Assembly (NCBI RefSeq): GCF_021390535.1
Contig: NZ_JAJUXG010000026.1
Coordinates: 27,560 to 91,559 of the forward strand
From: Dyadobacter sp. CY312
GTDB lineage: Bacteria > Bacteroidota > Bacteroidia > Cytophagales > Spirosomataceae
Direction: 5' to 3'
DNA length: 64,000 nt
Shown piece by piece: positions 16,840 to 26,258 of this stretch (its first letter is position 1; each line of letters starts with the position of its first letter). Below the pieces are notes generated by a model. It saw only the letters and a program-made list of their open reading frames with translations, searched no databases and was not told where the DNA came from. The position numbers and the translations under genes are program-made.

Positions 16840-18900
16840 ATGCCACAGATAAAAGTAGCATCCGGGGTGGTGAACCAAACACCGATGGCCTGGGAATCGA
16901 ATACCAAACATATTATTGGGGCAATAGAAGAGGCAAGGAAACAGTCTGTGAGCCTGTTGTGTATGCCTGAGCTTTGTATTTCCGGATATGGTTGTGAAGA
17001 TTATTTTTTCGCTCCTGATCTGGTTGAGCAGGCCCAGAAATGTTTGTTGGATATTGTGGATGAAACGGCAGGTATCACAGTGGCTGTGGGCTTGCCTTTG
17101 AGGCATAATAACAGCTTGTACAATGCTGCCTGTCTGATCGCCAATAAACAGATACTTGGTTTTTACTGCAAACAGAATCTTGCAAACAATGGCATTCATT
17201 ATGAAGCACGTTGGTTTCGTCCCTGGCAGCCAGGCGTTGTAGATAGTATTGAAATCAATCAAATGAATTATCCGATTGGTGATGTCATTTTTGATTTGTC
17301 AGGAAGTCCTTTGCAGGGAGGTACGCATGGTGTGCGTATCGGGTTTGAAATTTGTGAAGATGGCTGGGTTTCCAACCGTCCTGCGCGCAGGCACTATGAA
17401 AGAGGCGTGGATATCATTCTGAATCCAAGTGCAAGTCATTTTGCTTTTAATAAATTCATGACACGTGAACGCCTGGTTGTAGATGCTTCCCGAACATTTG
17501 CATGCAGTTATATTTATACCAATTTATTAGGAAATGAAGCTGGTAAGGCTATTTACGATGGTGATGCCATGGTGGCTTCCAATGGTGAATTGCTGGTGAG
17601 CAGTCCAAGGTTTAGCTATGAGGATTTCTTTGTTACGACCGCTGTAATTGATACCGACGTTACAAGATTGAGTCAAATTCAAAACTATATTTCGGCTCCG
17701 TCCAAAGACAAAAGCTGGCGTGTCTCCGGAAGATTCGATTTCCCGGAAATAGAACCTGTTTTGCCACAAGTTGCGGAATTAGAGGCTTTTGAAAAAGGAG
17801 GTGCGATAAAAGAAGAAGAATTTGCCAGAGCCGTATGCCTTGGTCTTTTTGATTATTTGCGAAAAAGTAGATCCAACGGTTTCACTATATCGCTGTCGGG
17901 TGGCGCAGATTCCTGTGCTTGTACTGCTCTGTGCGGACTCATGATCCGCCTTGCCGATGAAAGCATTGGGATGAAGCGAGTGAAGCAGAAACTTTCGTAC
18001 ATCAAGCACATCCAGACTGCTAAAACAGAAGAAGATCTGGCTCTGGTTTTGATACACAATATTTATCAGGGGACTGAGAACAGCTCCAAAGATACGCTGG
18101 AATCGGCCAGATCTCTTGCACATTCAATTGGATCGACTTTTTATAATATCAATATTAACGGGCTGGTAGAAACCTACAAAGGTTTGATCGAAGATCAGAT
18201 TGGGAGACGGCTGTCGTGGCAGGAAGATGACATCGCTTTGCAGAACATTCAGGCCCGGGTACGCGCTCCCGGAGTTTGGTTGCTTACGAACTTGTCCAAC
18301 CATTTGCTCCTTGCTACTTCCAATAGGTCGGAAGTGGCGGTTGGTTATGCAACCATGGATGGTGATACCGCTGGAAGTATCAGTCCGTTGGCGGGTATTG
18401 ATAAGCATTATTTGCGGCAATGGCTGAGATGGCTGGAAACGCAGGGGTGCGAAGTGAAAGGCAAACATATCAAAATTGAAGGACTAAAAAAGGTGAACAG
18501 CCTGCAACCTACCGCAGAGCTACGACCTTTGGAAAGAAACCAGACGGACGAAGCAGATCTTATGCCTTATGATTTTCTTGATGCTTTGGAAAAACTTGCC
18601 ATAAGAGACAAAAAAGCGCCTGTTGATGCCTTTCGGACTTTACTGGTTCGTTACAAAGGACTTTATGCACCCGAACAGATTCATGCATGGACAGAGCGTT
18701 TCTTTAAGCTATGGAGCCGAAATCAATGGAAACGTGAACGTTATGCGCCATCGTTTCATTTGGATGATCTCAATCTTGATCCAAGATCCTGGTGTCGTTT
18801 CCCAATTTTGTCAGGCGGTTTCGAAAAGGAATTGGCTGAACTGAATGAATACGTAAAAGGAAATGTATTGAACGGTTCGAGGCGAAGGATTGGGTTTTAA
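16840..18900 (+). CDS. nadE: Glutamine-dependent NAD+ synthetase
   Basis: A 686-residue two-domain enzyme that amidates nicotinate adenine dinucleotide to NAD+ using glutamine. The N-terminal nitrilase domain carries the triad Glu44 (CMPEL), Lys111 (YCKQN) and Cys172 (FEICEDGW). The C-terminal ATP-dependent synthetase has the PP-loop SLSGGADSCACTAL and the substrate segment ATSNRSEVAVGYATMDGDTAG. The length fits the long bacterial form. It is monocistronic, with a clear terminator. It sits near the NAD-degrading RES toxin but with no visible functional coupling. Confidence 0.95.
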   Translation: MPQIKVASGVVNQTPMAWESNTKHIIGAIEEARKQSVSLLCMPELCISGYGCEDYFFAPDLVEQAQKCLLDIVDETAGITVAVGLPLRHNNSLYNAACLIANKQILGFYCKQNLANNGIHYEARWFRPWQPGVVDSIEINQMNYPIGDVIFDLSGSPLQGGTHGVRIGFEICEDGWVSNRPARRHYERGVDIILNPSASHFAFNKFMTRERLVVDASRTFACSYIYTNLLGNEAGKAIYDGDAMVASNGELLVSSPRFSYEDFFVTTAVIDTDVTRLSQIQNYISAPSKDKSWRVSGRFDFPEIEPVLPQVAELEAFEKGGAIKEEEFARAVCLGLFDYLRKSRSNGFTISLSGGADSCACTALCGLMIRLADESIGMKRVKQKLSYIKHIQTAKTEEDLALVLIHNIYQGTENSSKDTLESARSLAHSIGSTFYNININGLVETYKGLIEDQIGRRLSWQEDDIALQNIQARVRAPGVWLLTNLSNHLLLATSNRSEVAVGYATMDGDTAGSISPLAGIDKHYLRQWLRWLETQGCEVKGKHIKIEGLKKVNSLQPTAELRPLERNQTDEADLMPYDFLDALEKLAIRDKKAPVDAFRTLLVRYKGLYAPEQIHAWTERFFKLWSRNQWKRERYAPSFHLDDLNLDPRSWCRFPILSGGFEKELAELNEYVKGNVLNGSRRRIGF

Positions 18901-18923
18901 AACTGGATAGGAAATTATACAGA

Positions 18924-18957
18924 GCCATGGAGATGTTTATTCTCCGTGGCTTTTTTT
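18924..18957 (+). terminator. nadE terminator
   Basis: GCCATGGAGA (18924-18933) pairs with TCTCCGTGGC (18941-18950), allowing one G-T wobble, and is followed by a run of seven T residues. Confidence 0.88.
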
Positions 18958-18969
18958 ATTTTGCACTGT

Positions 18970-19977
18970 TCAGAAATTAGTTGGACCAGTCTCCTTGATC
19001 GCCTCAATAAATTTACCTGGTTCATCCACAAAGAGTGAAAGCTTCAAGACGGTCCTTTGTATTCCATAGGGGCCATCGATTTTCGTTGGTGTTTTGAAAG
19101 CGATTAGGATATTTGGAGTGACCAACAATGATGCATTCAAAGCATCTTTTCCTTTTTTCGGGCTCTGTCTTACAAAACTCACATCGTCAATTAAAGAGAA
19201 GGGAATACTTGCCCTCCATCTCATACCCAATCTTATCTGAAACTTGTCATTGGTTAGATATGATGGGCGTTTAATACCAGCAAAAAGCTCTGCCAGAATG
19301 AATAATAAACCATATAGGCTTATTCCTGAGACAATATATGAAACCATTGTGCTCCATTTCGTAAGCATAAGATGGACAGCCCAGGTTTCGATAATGCCAA
19401 TTAGAATTATAGCAAACATTATCGCTGTTTGAGCAGATTTTTTGTGAGTCGTAACTGCTTTTCGATGTACACAGATATCATTTTTGAGAGTAAATCCCAA
19501 CAAACCGTAGTATACGATCAGAATTTCAGAGCAAATAAAAGGGGTTACTTTGGAACCGAAAATGTTTTGAAATGTAGTTGTGAGTGCAGTTTCAAAGTCC
19601 TGATATATTCGAAACTGCTTGAACGTTCTGGTCAAGTAGCGTATTCGAACAAGAACTGTGGAGAGTACAATACTTTCAAGGAGTATCAGCAATACAGGCC
19701 AGAAACTTAGCTGCGAAGGAGTGATAAAAAATGCAATTCTTAAAATCAGAGAAAGAACCAGAATGAGTCGTAGACCGGATAGCGAAAGTGGCTTACCGAT
19801 GAGATAGTAAAACAGCCCAAAAGGTATTATGGTCAGGTCAAACAGAACAGTCCATGTCAGACTGGAATATTTAGTAAATACCACCGATTGCGTTATCTGA
19901 AAACTGATAGCCAATATGACTGTGTAAGCTAACAGAAAGATAAGGAAGCGTTTTTCGGGTAAATGATATGGAAACAT
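18970..19977 (-). CDS. Polytopic membrane protein of unknown function
   Basis: A 335-residue protein I do not recognise. It has about seven hydrophobic segments between residues 10 and 240, including FLIFLLAYTVILAISFQ, LRLILVLSLILRIAFFIT and a pair near 185-235. A soluble C-terminal ~90-residue tail (FQIRLGMRWRASIPFSLIDD, then LLVTPNILIAFKTPT) resembles small bacterial PH-like domains. The gene converges with nadE and lies downstream of, but separate from, the STN operon. Confidence 0.65.
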   Translation of the reverse strand: MFPYHLPEKRFLIFLLAYTVILAISFQITQSVVFTKYSSLTWTVLFDLTIIPFGLFYYLIGKPLSLSGLRLILVLSLILRIAFFITPSQLSFWPVLLILLESIVLSTVLVRIRYLTRTFKQFRIYQDFETALTTTFQNIFGSKVTPFICSEILIVYYGLLGFTLKNDICVHRKAVTTHKKSAQTAIMFAIILIGIIETWAVHLMLTKWSTMVSYIVSGISLYGLLFILAELFAGIKRPSYLTNDKFQIRLGMRWRASIPFSLIDDVSFVRQSPKKGKDALNASLLVTPNILIAFKTPTKIDGPYGIQRTVLKLSLFVDEPGKFIEAIKETGPTNF

Positions 19978-20043
19978 TTCTACTTTATATCAAACCTTTG
20001 GAATGCAAGCAATTTGAATTCTACTGGTTTAAAGTTATCATTT

Positions 20044-21843
20044 TCAATTCCAATTACAAAACCGGATCCCTGCCTGAAAACCGATCCAACCATAATTTTT
20101 TGTCTGACTGTCGGGCTTTTTACCCAGCCAGATTGGGCTGATAACATTGCTTTTTTCTGTATTTACAAAGCCGGTGTAGTTGCTCGAAAGCAGATTAATA
20201 GATGGCCCTGCGAAGAGTGCGAAACGCTGACCAAATTTCTTTTCGATGCTTGTGGAAAATCTGAAAAGTCCTGCCGGTATTTCATCAATATTCTGATTTT
20301 TAACAAGTACCACATTTGCAGTCAGATCCGCATTGATCATCCAGTTTTTACCTAGCCTTTGTGCTGTACCAAATCCATAGCCCAATGTTCCAATGGATTT
20401 GTCATTGGAAAGACCGCTGAAACCAAGTGAGAAAATGTTGTAAAATCTGCTTACCCCTGTTTTGAAGGAAAAGGAGAAATAGTCAAATTCATTGCTGCCA
20501 AATTCGTATCTCCGATAACCGTTCCTGCGAACATAGCTAAAAATTCCAAAAGGTACTGTTTTGGAATAATTGGCATAGTTAATAAGCCCTATCTGATGCC
20601 CGCTATCCACGGTATGAGCATAGTTATATACCCCCGAGAGCTGGTATCCGTTGAGTGTACCCACTACCACGTTACCCACACCGGCTAGCTGGAAACCCCG
20701 GAAATTCTGGCCTGTATAGTTCAGCATTTGTGATCCCTGGAAACCTGTAAAATTACCCAGTGTGAGGTTCAGCATATTGGCATATTGAAAACCTGTGACG
20801 TCATTACCTACAATGTTACCGATTCCGGCCAGCTGAAAACCAGTGACATTGCCTCTGACAACATTCAAAAATGCACCAAGTTCGAACGCACTAACTCCCA
20901 GAGAATAACCTGCGAAAAAGTTTAAGGAAACGTTATTTACCACGTTACCACTCAAATGATGATTCGTACCCAGAAATGGCAAAATGGAAGCCTGGAAAGG
21001 TCTGTAAAGTGTGTCGCTGATGTTTTTGATATTGATCGCCTGCCGTGCCGACGCAAATGCATTCTGTACTTCGCTTTGCAGGGTAAGATAGGTTTTTCTT
21101 AAATTTTCATAACGTCGGGCATCCGTTATCCGTGCTTCTTCTATTGCCAGGGAATCCATCACCGGTGATTTGTATTGAGGTATGGTTAAGCGTTGGTGAA
21201 GGGAGTCGGATCGTTGTGGTATTTTGGGTGAAATGGACGATATCGGTTTGAGTGTATCCGGATTCATTCCGATCGGGAAATAGGTGTCTTTCCGATTGGC
21301 TACCGTAATGGACCTGGCAATATAATCTTCTTTCCTTACTTCGAGTCGTAACGATGTTTTGGATGTAGGGAGTTTTATTTTATAGTAACCAAACTGATTA
21401 CTAATGGTAGATGCCAGCGTTACGGATTCGTAAATACTGGCATTGGCAAGCTTCTCTCCTGTTTTCTGATCAATGATATAACCGTTCAGATTGAAGTTCT
21501 CCGGAACCGCATCTTCTTTTTCAGGAGGAGCATTTTGGAGAATGATGTATTTTCTACGCTCTTTGAAATTTACCTTACTCTTAAAAATGTCATTAAGTAT
21601 TTCTCTGATAGTTAGATTGTTAGCCTGTAAAGATATATTTCTTTTAACATCTATGGCATCAGGACTGTACGAAAAGCTAAAATTTCCAAGATTCTCTATT
21701 TTTTTCAGAACTTCATCCAAAGGCTGATTGGTTACCCTTATCGAAATTTTCTTTTCCAGCACATTCTGAGACATTCCTGTGACGGACGCCAGTAAGATCA
21801 TACAGATAACTAAAAGAAAAGAAAGAGAGTAACGATTTTTCAA
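20044..21843 (-). CDS. STN + carboxypeptidase-regulatory-like surface protein with 16-residue repeats
   Basis: A 599-residue exported protein with a signal peptide (ending SVTGMSQ). An STN domain covers about residues 30-105 (ISIRVTNQPLDEVLKKIENL), followed by a CarboxypepD_reg-like beta sandwich at about 117-190 (NLNGYIIDQKTGEKLANASI). A helical linker leads to a repeat region with six units of exactly 16 residues built on GFQ-x-(A/S)-x-(M/I/V)-x-N, then beta-strand-rich sequence probably forming a barrel. STN domains usually mark TonB receptors that signal to FecR, but no plug or TonB barrel is evident. It is third in an operon after an ECF sigma factor and FecR, so it is probably their outer-membrane partner or target. 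Confidence 0.75.
   Translation of the reverse strand: MKNRYSLSFLLVICMILLASVTGMSQNVLEKKISIRVTNQPLDEVLKKIENLGNFSFSYSPDAIDVKRNISLQANNLTIREILNDIFKSKVNFKERRKYIILQNAPPEKEDAVPENFNLNGYIIDQKTGEKLANASIYESVTLASTISNQFGYYKIKLPTSKTSLRLEVRKEDYIARSITVANRKDTYFPIGMNPDTLKPISSISPKIPQRSDSLHQRLTIPQYKSPVMDSLAIEEARITDARRYENLRKTYLTLQSEVQNAFASARQAINIKNISDTLYRPFQASILPFLGTNHHLSGNVVNNVSLNFFAGYSLGVSAFELGAFLNVVRGNVTGFQLAGIGNIVGNDVTGFQYANMLNLTLGNFTGFQGSQMLNYTGQNFRGFQLAGVGNVVVGTLNGYQLSGVYNYAHTVDSGHQIGLINYANYSKTVPFGIFSYVRRNGYRRYEFGSNEFDYFSFSFKTGVSRFYNIFSLGFSGLSNDKSIGTLGYGFGTAQRLGKNWMINADLTANVVLVKNQNIDEIPAGLFRFSTSIEKKFGQRFALFAGPSINLLSSNYTGFVNTEKSNVISPIWLGKKPDSQTKNYGWIGFQAGIRFCNWN
20554..20841 (-). repeat. Six 48-bp coding repeats (16-residue GFQ units)
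   Basis: Units begin GFQLAG, GFQYAN, GFQGSQ, GFQLAG, GYQLSG and GHQIGL, each exactly 16 residues apart (48 bases x 6 = 288 bases). The DNA has diverged between units, so selection appears to act on the protein period. The pattern resembles LA_2272-type surface repeats. Confidence 0.8.
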
Positions 21844-21883
21844 GGCAGCAAAAATTAGTATTGATATTCACAAAGGGAAGATA

Positions 21884-22921
21884 TTACTGGCATCCGTTTC
21901 CTTCCAGCCAATACACTTCGCCTTCCTTCCTGATTTTCAGATCAAGCGTTTCGGCGATTACAGCCAGTGTGGCATCTACGGGCTCCTTTTCGAATCTGAT
22001 GGTCAGTCTGCATTGGGCGGTACGTTCATTTGCCAACCGAAGATCAATGTGGTAGCCGTTTCGTATTGATGTTACAACATCTTCGAGATTGGAGGCATTA
22101 AAATCAAAAATTCCGGTGCGGTAGCCCATCGTATTCGCGTCTGGTATTATACTTCTGATTGTGTCTTTCAAAACTACTGCACTTTCTCCTTTGACCAGAT
22201 TCAGCGTAGTGCCCGCTTTTTTAACGGCTACTTTTCCTGTGGCTACATCCACCCTAACGGGTTCTTTCGAGTAAGCTTTTACGTTAAATGAAGTTCCCAG
22301 CACTTTTACTTCCACACCGTTCGCCTCAATAATAAACGGATGGGCGCTGTCTGGCTTAATTTCGAAAAACGCTTCTCCCTGTAAGGAGACGGATCTCAGA
22401 TCTCCATCAAAGTTTTCCGGGTAGGTTAAAGCGGAGTTATAATTCAAGAATACCTTTGAGCCGTCAGGCAGAATTTGCTCGGTTGTATTTTGTAAAGTAG
22501 CTATTTGGAAAGATTGAGTAACCGGATTTCCCTGACGAGTAATAAACCAGCCATAAGACATGACAAGCAAAGCCACTGCAGCTGCTGCCCACATATATGG
22601 CGGGAGTTTTTTCTTTACTGCAATCGATTTTATAGTTGTTTCCTCAATAGCGGTTTGTTTTATTTGACTTATACCATTCCCTTTTGAAGTTTCCATTTGA
22701 GCCTTTACTTTCTTCCAGGCGTTATCTGTATCTACCCGGAATTTTTTTTGACCCATTTGATCTGTTTTCTCCCAAATAATTCGGTAGGCATTCAATTCCT
22801 GTTCATTATCGGCAGATTGTGTCAGCCAGGCATTGACCTGTTCTAATTCTTGTTTAGAGGCTGTTTTTGACAAATATCTCGTCAACAGCTCCTCCGGTAT
22901 GTTTTCATGAGGTTTGTTCAT
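21884..22921 (-). CDS. FecR-family anti-sigma factor
   Basis: A 345-residue anti-sigma factor. The N-terminal ~80 cytoplasmic residues (PEELLTRYLSKTASKQELEQ) bind the sigma factor. One membrane helix follows (YMWAAAAVALLVMSYGWFI), then the periplasmic FecR domain (TEQILPDGSKVFLNYNS, FFEIKPDSAHPFII, VKVLGTSFNVKAY). A C-terminal DUF4974-like STN-binding region completes the typical Bacteroidetes layout. It starts 2 bases after the ECF sigma gene and lies 40 bases before the STN-repeat gene, forming a three-gene cell-surface signalling operon. Confidence 0.93.
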   Translation of the reverse strand: MNKPHENIPEELLTRYLSKTASKQELEQVNAWLTQSADNEQELNAYRIIWEKTDQMGQKKFRVDTDNAWKKVKAQMETSKGNGISQIKQTAIEETTIKSIAVKKKLPPYMWAAAAVALLVMSYGWFITRQGNPVTQSFQIATLQNTTEQILPDGSKVFLNYNSALTYPENFDGDLRSVSLQGEAFFEIKPDSAHPFIIEANGVEVKVLGTSFNVKAYSKEPVRVDVATGKVAVKKAGTTLNLVKGESAVVLKDTIRSIIPDANTMGYRTGIFDFNASNLEDVVTSIRNGYHIDLRLANERTAQCRLTIRFEKEPVDATLAVIAETLDLKIRKEGEVYWLEGNGCQ

Positions 22922-22923
22922 GG

Positions 22924-23640
22924 TTACGGTTTGGTTAGCTGTTCGACGAATAAGTACATTGACAAAAACATGGATGGAAGATAGGCCGCAAGTTCGGCTC
23001 TTAATATCTTCAAAGCTTTGCCAATCTGATTTTCCACTGTTTTTATAGAAATTCCAAGCTGATCTGCAATTTCCTGGTATTTAAGTTCTTCAAAGCGACT
23101 CATCCGAAATGCTTTCTGACACTGGTCCGGCAATGTACTCACCGCTTTTTCAATACGTTCTTCCAGTTCATTGGCATGAATTACTTCCGTTACTGAATCA
23201 TGTGACTGAGGAAGAAAATGCTCTGTATATTCCTTATGTGCCTCACGGACAGTCGCGTGTTTGAAACGGTTGAGACAATGGTTGTGAACGGCCCTGTATA
23301 AATAGGATTTCAGGGAAAGTGTTATTTCCAGATCGGCACGTTTTTCCCAGATCGTGAAGAAAACGGTTTGTACAACCTCTTCCGATTCATCTTCGTCTTT
23401 CAGCAATGAGCATGCATATTGGCACAAACGCTCGTAATACTTTCGAAATGTTTGTTCAAATGCTTTTTCATCACCTTGCCTGATCGCACTGACAATATCC
23501 GGGTCGGTAGGGTACAACGCTCTAAATTTTTGGTTTCGGTCCAAAAATATGAAATCTCTTTCGATTACTGCGTTTCTATATACAAGAGCGGTCGCTGACA
23601 CGGTTGAATTTTCCTTTTTACCACGACAATCCTGAAACAT
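22924..23640 (-). CDS. ECF-family sigma factor (FecI-like)
   Basis: An ECF sigma-70 factor with region 2 (IRQGDEKAFEQTFRKYYERL, EEVVQTVFFTIWEKR) and region 4 (LPDQCQKAFRMSRFEELKYQ, IADQLGISIKTVENQIGKAL). It pairs with the adjacent FecR. The frame gives 238 residues from the ATG at 23640. The first ~40 residues are atypical, and a TTG at 23517 (start YPTDPDIVSAIRQGD) would give a more usual length, so the start is uncertain. It probably activates its own operon when the surface signal is received. Confidence 0.9.
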   Translation of the reverse strand: MFQDCRGKKENSTVSATALVYRNAVIERDFIFLDRNQKFRALYPTDPDIVSAIRQGDEKAFEQTFRKYYERLCQYACSLLKDEDESEEVVQTVFFTIWEKRADLEITLSLKSYLYRAVHNHCLNRFKHATVREAHKEYTEHFLPQSHDSVTEVIHANELEERIEKAVSTLPDQCQKAFRMSRFEELKYQEIADQLGISIKTVENQIGKALKILRAELAAYLPSMFLSMYLFVEQLTKP

Positions 23641-23729
23641 TTTACCCCTATGTCAAAAAATATTATTGATGTTGGGGGTTAACGTCTTATGAGTTGTCTG
23701 TAATGGGAATGCCATTTAATTTATTAGCC

Positions 23730-24446
23730 ATGAAAAAATTATTCTTTTACGTCCTATTTCTATCCATTCTCACAACCTTACAATCGTGTATTTACATCAA
23801 TTCAGAAGACAATATTCCGTTGAGAGGCGTTACCACACAGACCTTCGGACTGAGAGATTTTGACCAGCTGGAAATGGACAATGCATTTCGGGTAACAGTG
23901 AGGGCAGGTTCGGACTACGCTGTTTCAGCTAAGGGAGAGCGCAACGATCTTGACGATCTGAACATTTTTGTAAGTGAAGGCAAACTCGTGGTACGGTACA
24001 AAAATTCATGGCGGAAGCGTCAGGAAATGGATATTGACATTACAATGCCACAGCTCAGATCTGTCGATTTCTCAGGTGCCGTGGATGGAGATATAGCCGG
24101 TTTTGAAGTTGAAACCGCCATTGATCTTGAACTTTCGGGTGCGTCAAGATGTAGCTTCTCAGGGTCTGCACGTACGCTCCAATTTGATCTGGATGGTGCC
24201 TCACAGCTTAATTTGTCGGGTGAATCGAGGTTTTTGGATGGCGAGCTTTCCGGCGCATCTAAACTGGAAGCTTCCAACTGGCTTGCCGAAGAATCTGATC
24301 TGAATTTATCAGGAGCGAGCACCGCTCGTATTTGGGTTTCGCGTTTGCTGGATGTTGAAGCCAGCAGTGCAAGTACCGTTCGGTATAAAGGAAATCCGTC
24401 TGTAAAACAGGAGTTATCGGGCGGCAGTACGCTTCGGAAAGAGTAG
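23730..24446 (+). CDS. GIN-head (DUF2807) lipoprotein
   Basis: From the ATG at 23730 the protein starts MKKLFFYVLFLSILTTLQSC, a lipoprotein signal with lipobox LQSC. ATGs at 23703 and 23709 would add residues in front of this signal and are less likely. The rest is one DUF2807 right-handed beta-helix with repeating strands such as LELSGASRCSFSGSA, LDGASQLNLSGES and LNLSGASTARIWVS. These proteins are common Bacteroidetes surface or periplasmic proteins of unproven function. It is divergent from the ECF sigma gene, with about 90 bases between, and could be a target of that sigma factor. Confidence 0.85.
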   Translation: MKKLFFYVLFLSILTTLQSCIYINSEDNIPLRGVTTQTFGLRDFDQLEMDNAFRVTVRAGSDYAVSAKGERNDLDDLNIFVSEGKLVVRYKNSWRKRQEMDIDITMPQLRSVDFSGAVDGDIAGFEVETAIDLELSGASRCSFSGSARTLQFDLDGASQLNLSGESRFLDGELSGASKLEASNWLAEESDLNLSGASTARIWVSRLLDVEASSASTVRYKGNPSVKQELSGGSTLRKE

Positions 24447-24449
24447 TTT

Positions 24450-25157
24450 CTACTTAATCATGCCGTATTTTGCTCTTGCTGCTTTTTTTGACATGCCGTC
24501 ATAATGCCACCATTCCGTTGTGTTTTGCGTGAATCCGGCTAGAGTCATAGCTGAACGCAAAATTTTTCGGTTTGAAATTTGCTTCTGGGTTAGTTTTCCA
24601 AGTCTCAACATTTCGGCCTCAGAACGAGGGTAGGCAAGTGGACCAAAAAAGTCATACTTGGTTCCCATATCTAGCGGAACACCTTTTTCATCTGTAACAG
24701 TGAGGTCAATGGCGCAACCAAAATTATGATTGGATCCAATTTTTGGATCTGCTACATATTGGGTTTTACTACGCTCCGGAATCTTAAGTGCATCCAATGC
24801 TTTCCACAATTCGTATTGAGCGGAATTGGGACGGGCAGCATCGTAAATCAGAAATTTGTAACCGGGTTTTGTTTTGCGCAACAGTTGATGTGCCTGCACC
24901 AGTCGTCTTGCCATTTCCGGTTGCAGGTAAGCTCTGGTAAGATCACCGTACACATCCTTGCCGATAAAATTATCTGTTGTTGAATATTTGAGATCAACGA
25001 GAATCTCGGGATCAAGTTTTTGTATATCTACCAAACCCTGACTGATCATTCGTTCTTCAATTTCAGGCAATGCGGTATGGGGTGCAGCTTTTTTTTCTTT
25101 TTGGGCAAAACAGAAAAAAGAAAATGAGCAGAGGAAAAATAGGAAATATGAGCGCAT
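24450..25157 (-). CDS. M15 D-Ala-D-Ala dipeptidase, VanX/DdpX-like
   Basis: A 235-residue exported peptidase (signal MRSYFLFFLCSFSFFCFA). The zinc and catalytic motifs of the VanX subfamily are intact: SNHNFGCAIDLT (SxHxxGxAxD) and TEWWHYDG (ExxxH). VanX-type enzymes cleave D-Ala-D-Ala dipeptide. With a signal peptide and no vanHA nearby, the role is more likely murein-peptide recycling than vancomycin resistance. The gene converges with the GIN-head gene, 3 bases apart. Confidence 0.88.
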   Translation of the reverse strand: MRSYFLFFLCSFSFFCFAQKEKKAAPHTALPEIEERMISQGLVDIQKLDPEILVDLKYSTTDNFIGKDVYGDLTRAYLQPEMARRLVQAHQLLRKTKPGYKFLIYDAARPNSAQYELWKALDALKIPERSKTQYVADPKIGSNHNFGCAIDLTVTDEKGVPLDMGTKYDFFGPLAYPRSEAEMLRLGKLTQKQISNRKILRSAMTLAGFTQNTTEWWHYDGMSKKAARAKYGMIK

Positions 25158-25233
25158 AAAAAATGAATACCTTTAACCATAGCTGGCAAAGATATTCATT
25201 TGAAATTTATTTCAGTACCGGTAATGCCCGTTA

Positions 25234-26253
25234 CTAGTACCTTCTGAGGTTAAAGCTTGTAAGTCCTCCTTCGTAACTAACAGTGATTTTGTTTTTCGCC
25301 TGATCGTATCCCGCGGAGCGGTAAAGACCGTCGCTGATTTTATCCATACCATCAAAGTGCTTGGAATTCAATGCTCCTTCCATACGCATTTCGCAACCGC
25401 TGTCCGATGGTATTTCCAGAGTAACAGAGGCTACACCAGCTTCAATATCAACCTCCGAATTGGCAAATTTATTTCCTAATTTAATCTTCATGTCGGCCAC
25501 ACCAGTACTCACTTTCAGCTTTTCTATCTTGTAATTACTGAAATCGAAGTCGCCCTTCCCAGCACCAATTCCAAGATCGATTTTCCAGACTGGTTTTTCA
25601 TTTAAATGGATTCTGGCTTCGTTGGAAACTTTTCCATCCTTGATTTTTACATTGCCATCCTCCATTTTGAGATTTACAGTGGCGCTGTGATCAAGTTTAT
25701 TAATTGATGTATTGGATAAGAATCCAACAAACGAGCTGCGTGTGGTCGCTTCATACAGCTTGGTGGTATTTCCGTCCATCGTAAATGAGCCTGCTCCACC
25801 TTCCAGATTGAAGTTCGCTTTCTCAATAAAATCTTCCATGTCGTACTGGTAAGAGCCATTAATCGCCTTGCCATCCTTCCCTCCACGATCTTTCAGATAC
25901 TCCTGATCTTTTTCCTGTTGCTCTTCGTCATCATTGTCGTAGCGATCATGTTCCTCATTGTCATCGTCGTTCCAATTGAAATTCCAGTCTCTGTCATGGT
26001 TAAACTTACGATCGGTTTTATTAACAATGCCACCAAATACCGCCAGCGTGATCAGCAATGCAACGAGTCCTCCCGAAATACCATTGCCACTTCTGGTGAC
26101 CACAAGAATTAGCCCCGCTGCAATAAGCAGGACAGGCCAGTAAGGAAGCACTGCGCTCCATTGAATATGGATCAGATCCATATTGCGCAACAGCCAGAAT
26201 GTTCCAAGTATAACCAGTAATCCACCCCAAACGATGCCTCTTGAAGTTCTCAT
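25234..26253 (-). CDS. LiaF-like membrane protein with Toastrack-type domain
   Basis: A 339-residue protein. Three to four N-terminal hydrophobic segments of the DUF5668/LiaF type (GIVWGGLLVILGTFWLLRNM, PYWPVLLIAAGLILVV) are followed by a very acidic linker (NWNDDDNEEHDRYDNDDEE). A C-terminal beta-rich domain (DLGIGAGKGDFDFSNYKIEK, VSTGVADMKIKL) resembles DUF4097/LiaF C-terminal folds. Such proteins accompany envelope-stress systems. It is the last gene of a three-gene operon, 5 bases after the small DUF5668 protein. Confidence 0.8.
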   Translation of the reverse strand: MRTSRGIVWGGLLVILGTFWLLRNMDLIHIQWSAVLPYWPVLLIAAGLILVVTRSGNGISGGLVALLITLAVFGGIVNKTDRKFNHDRDWNFNWNDDDNEEHDRYDNDDEEQQEKDQEYLKDRGGKDGKAINGSYQYDMEDFIEKANFNLEGGAGSFTMDGNTTKLYEATTRSSFVGFLSNTSINKLDHSATVNLKMEDGNVKIKDGKVSNEARIHLNEKPVWKIDLGIGAGKGDFDFSNYKIEKLKVSTGVADMKIKLGNKFANSEVDIEAGVASVTLEIPSDSGCEMRMEGALNSKHFDGMDKISDGLYRSAGYDQAKNKITVSYEGGLTSFNLRRY

Positions 26254-26258
26254 GTTGC

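Noticed and set aside
24450..25157. VanX-like gene as a vancomycin-resistance determinant
   Set aside because: No vanH, vanA, vanR or vanS genes are nearby, and the protein has a signal peptide; a peptidoglycan-recycling role is more likely.
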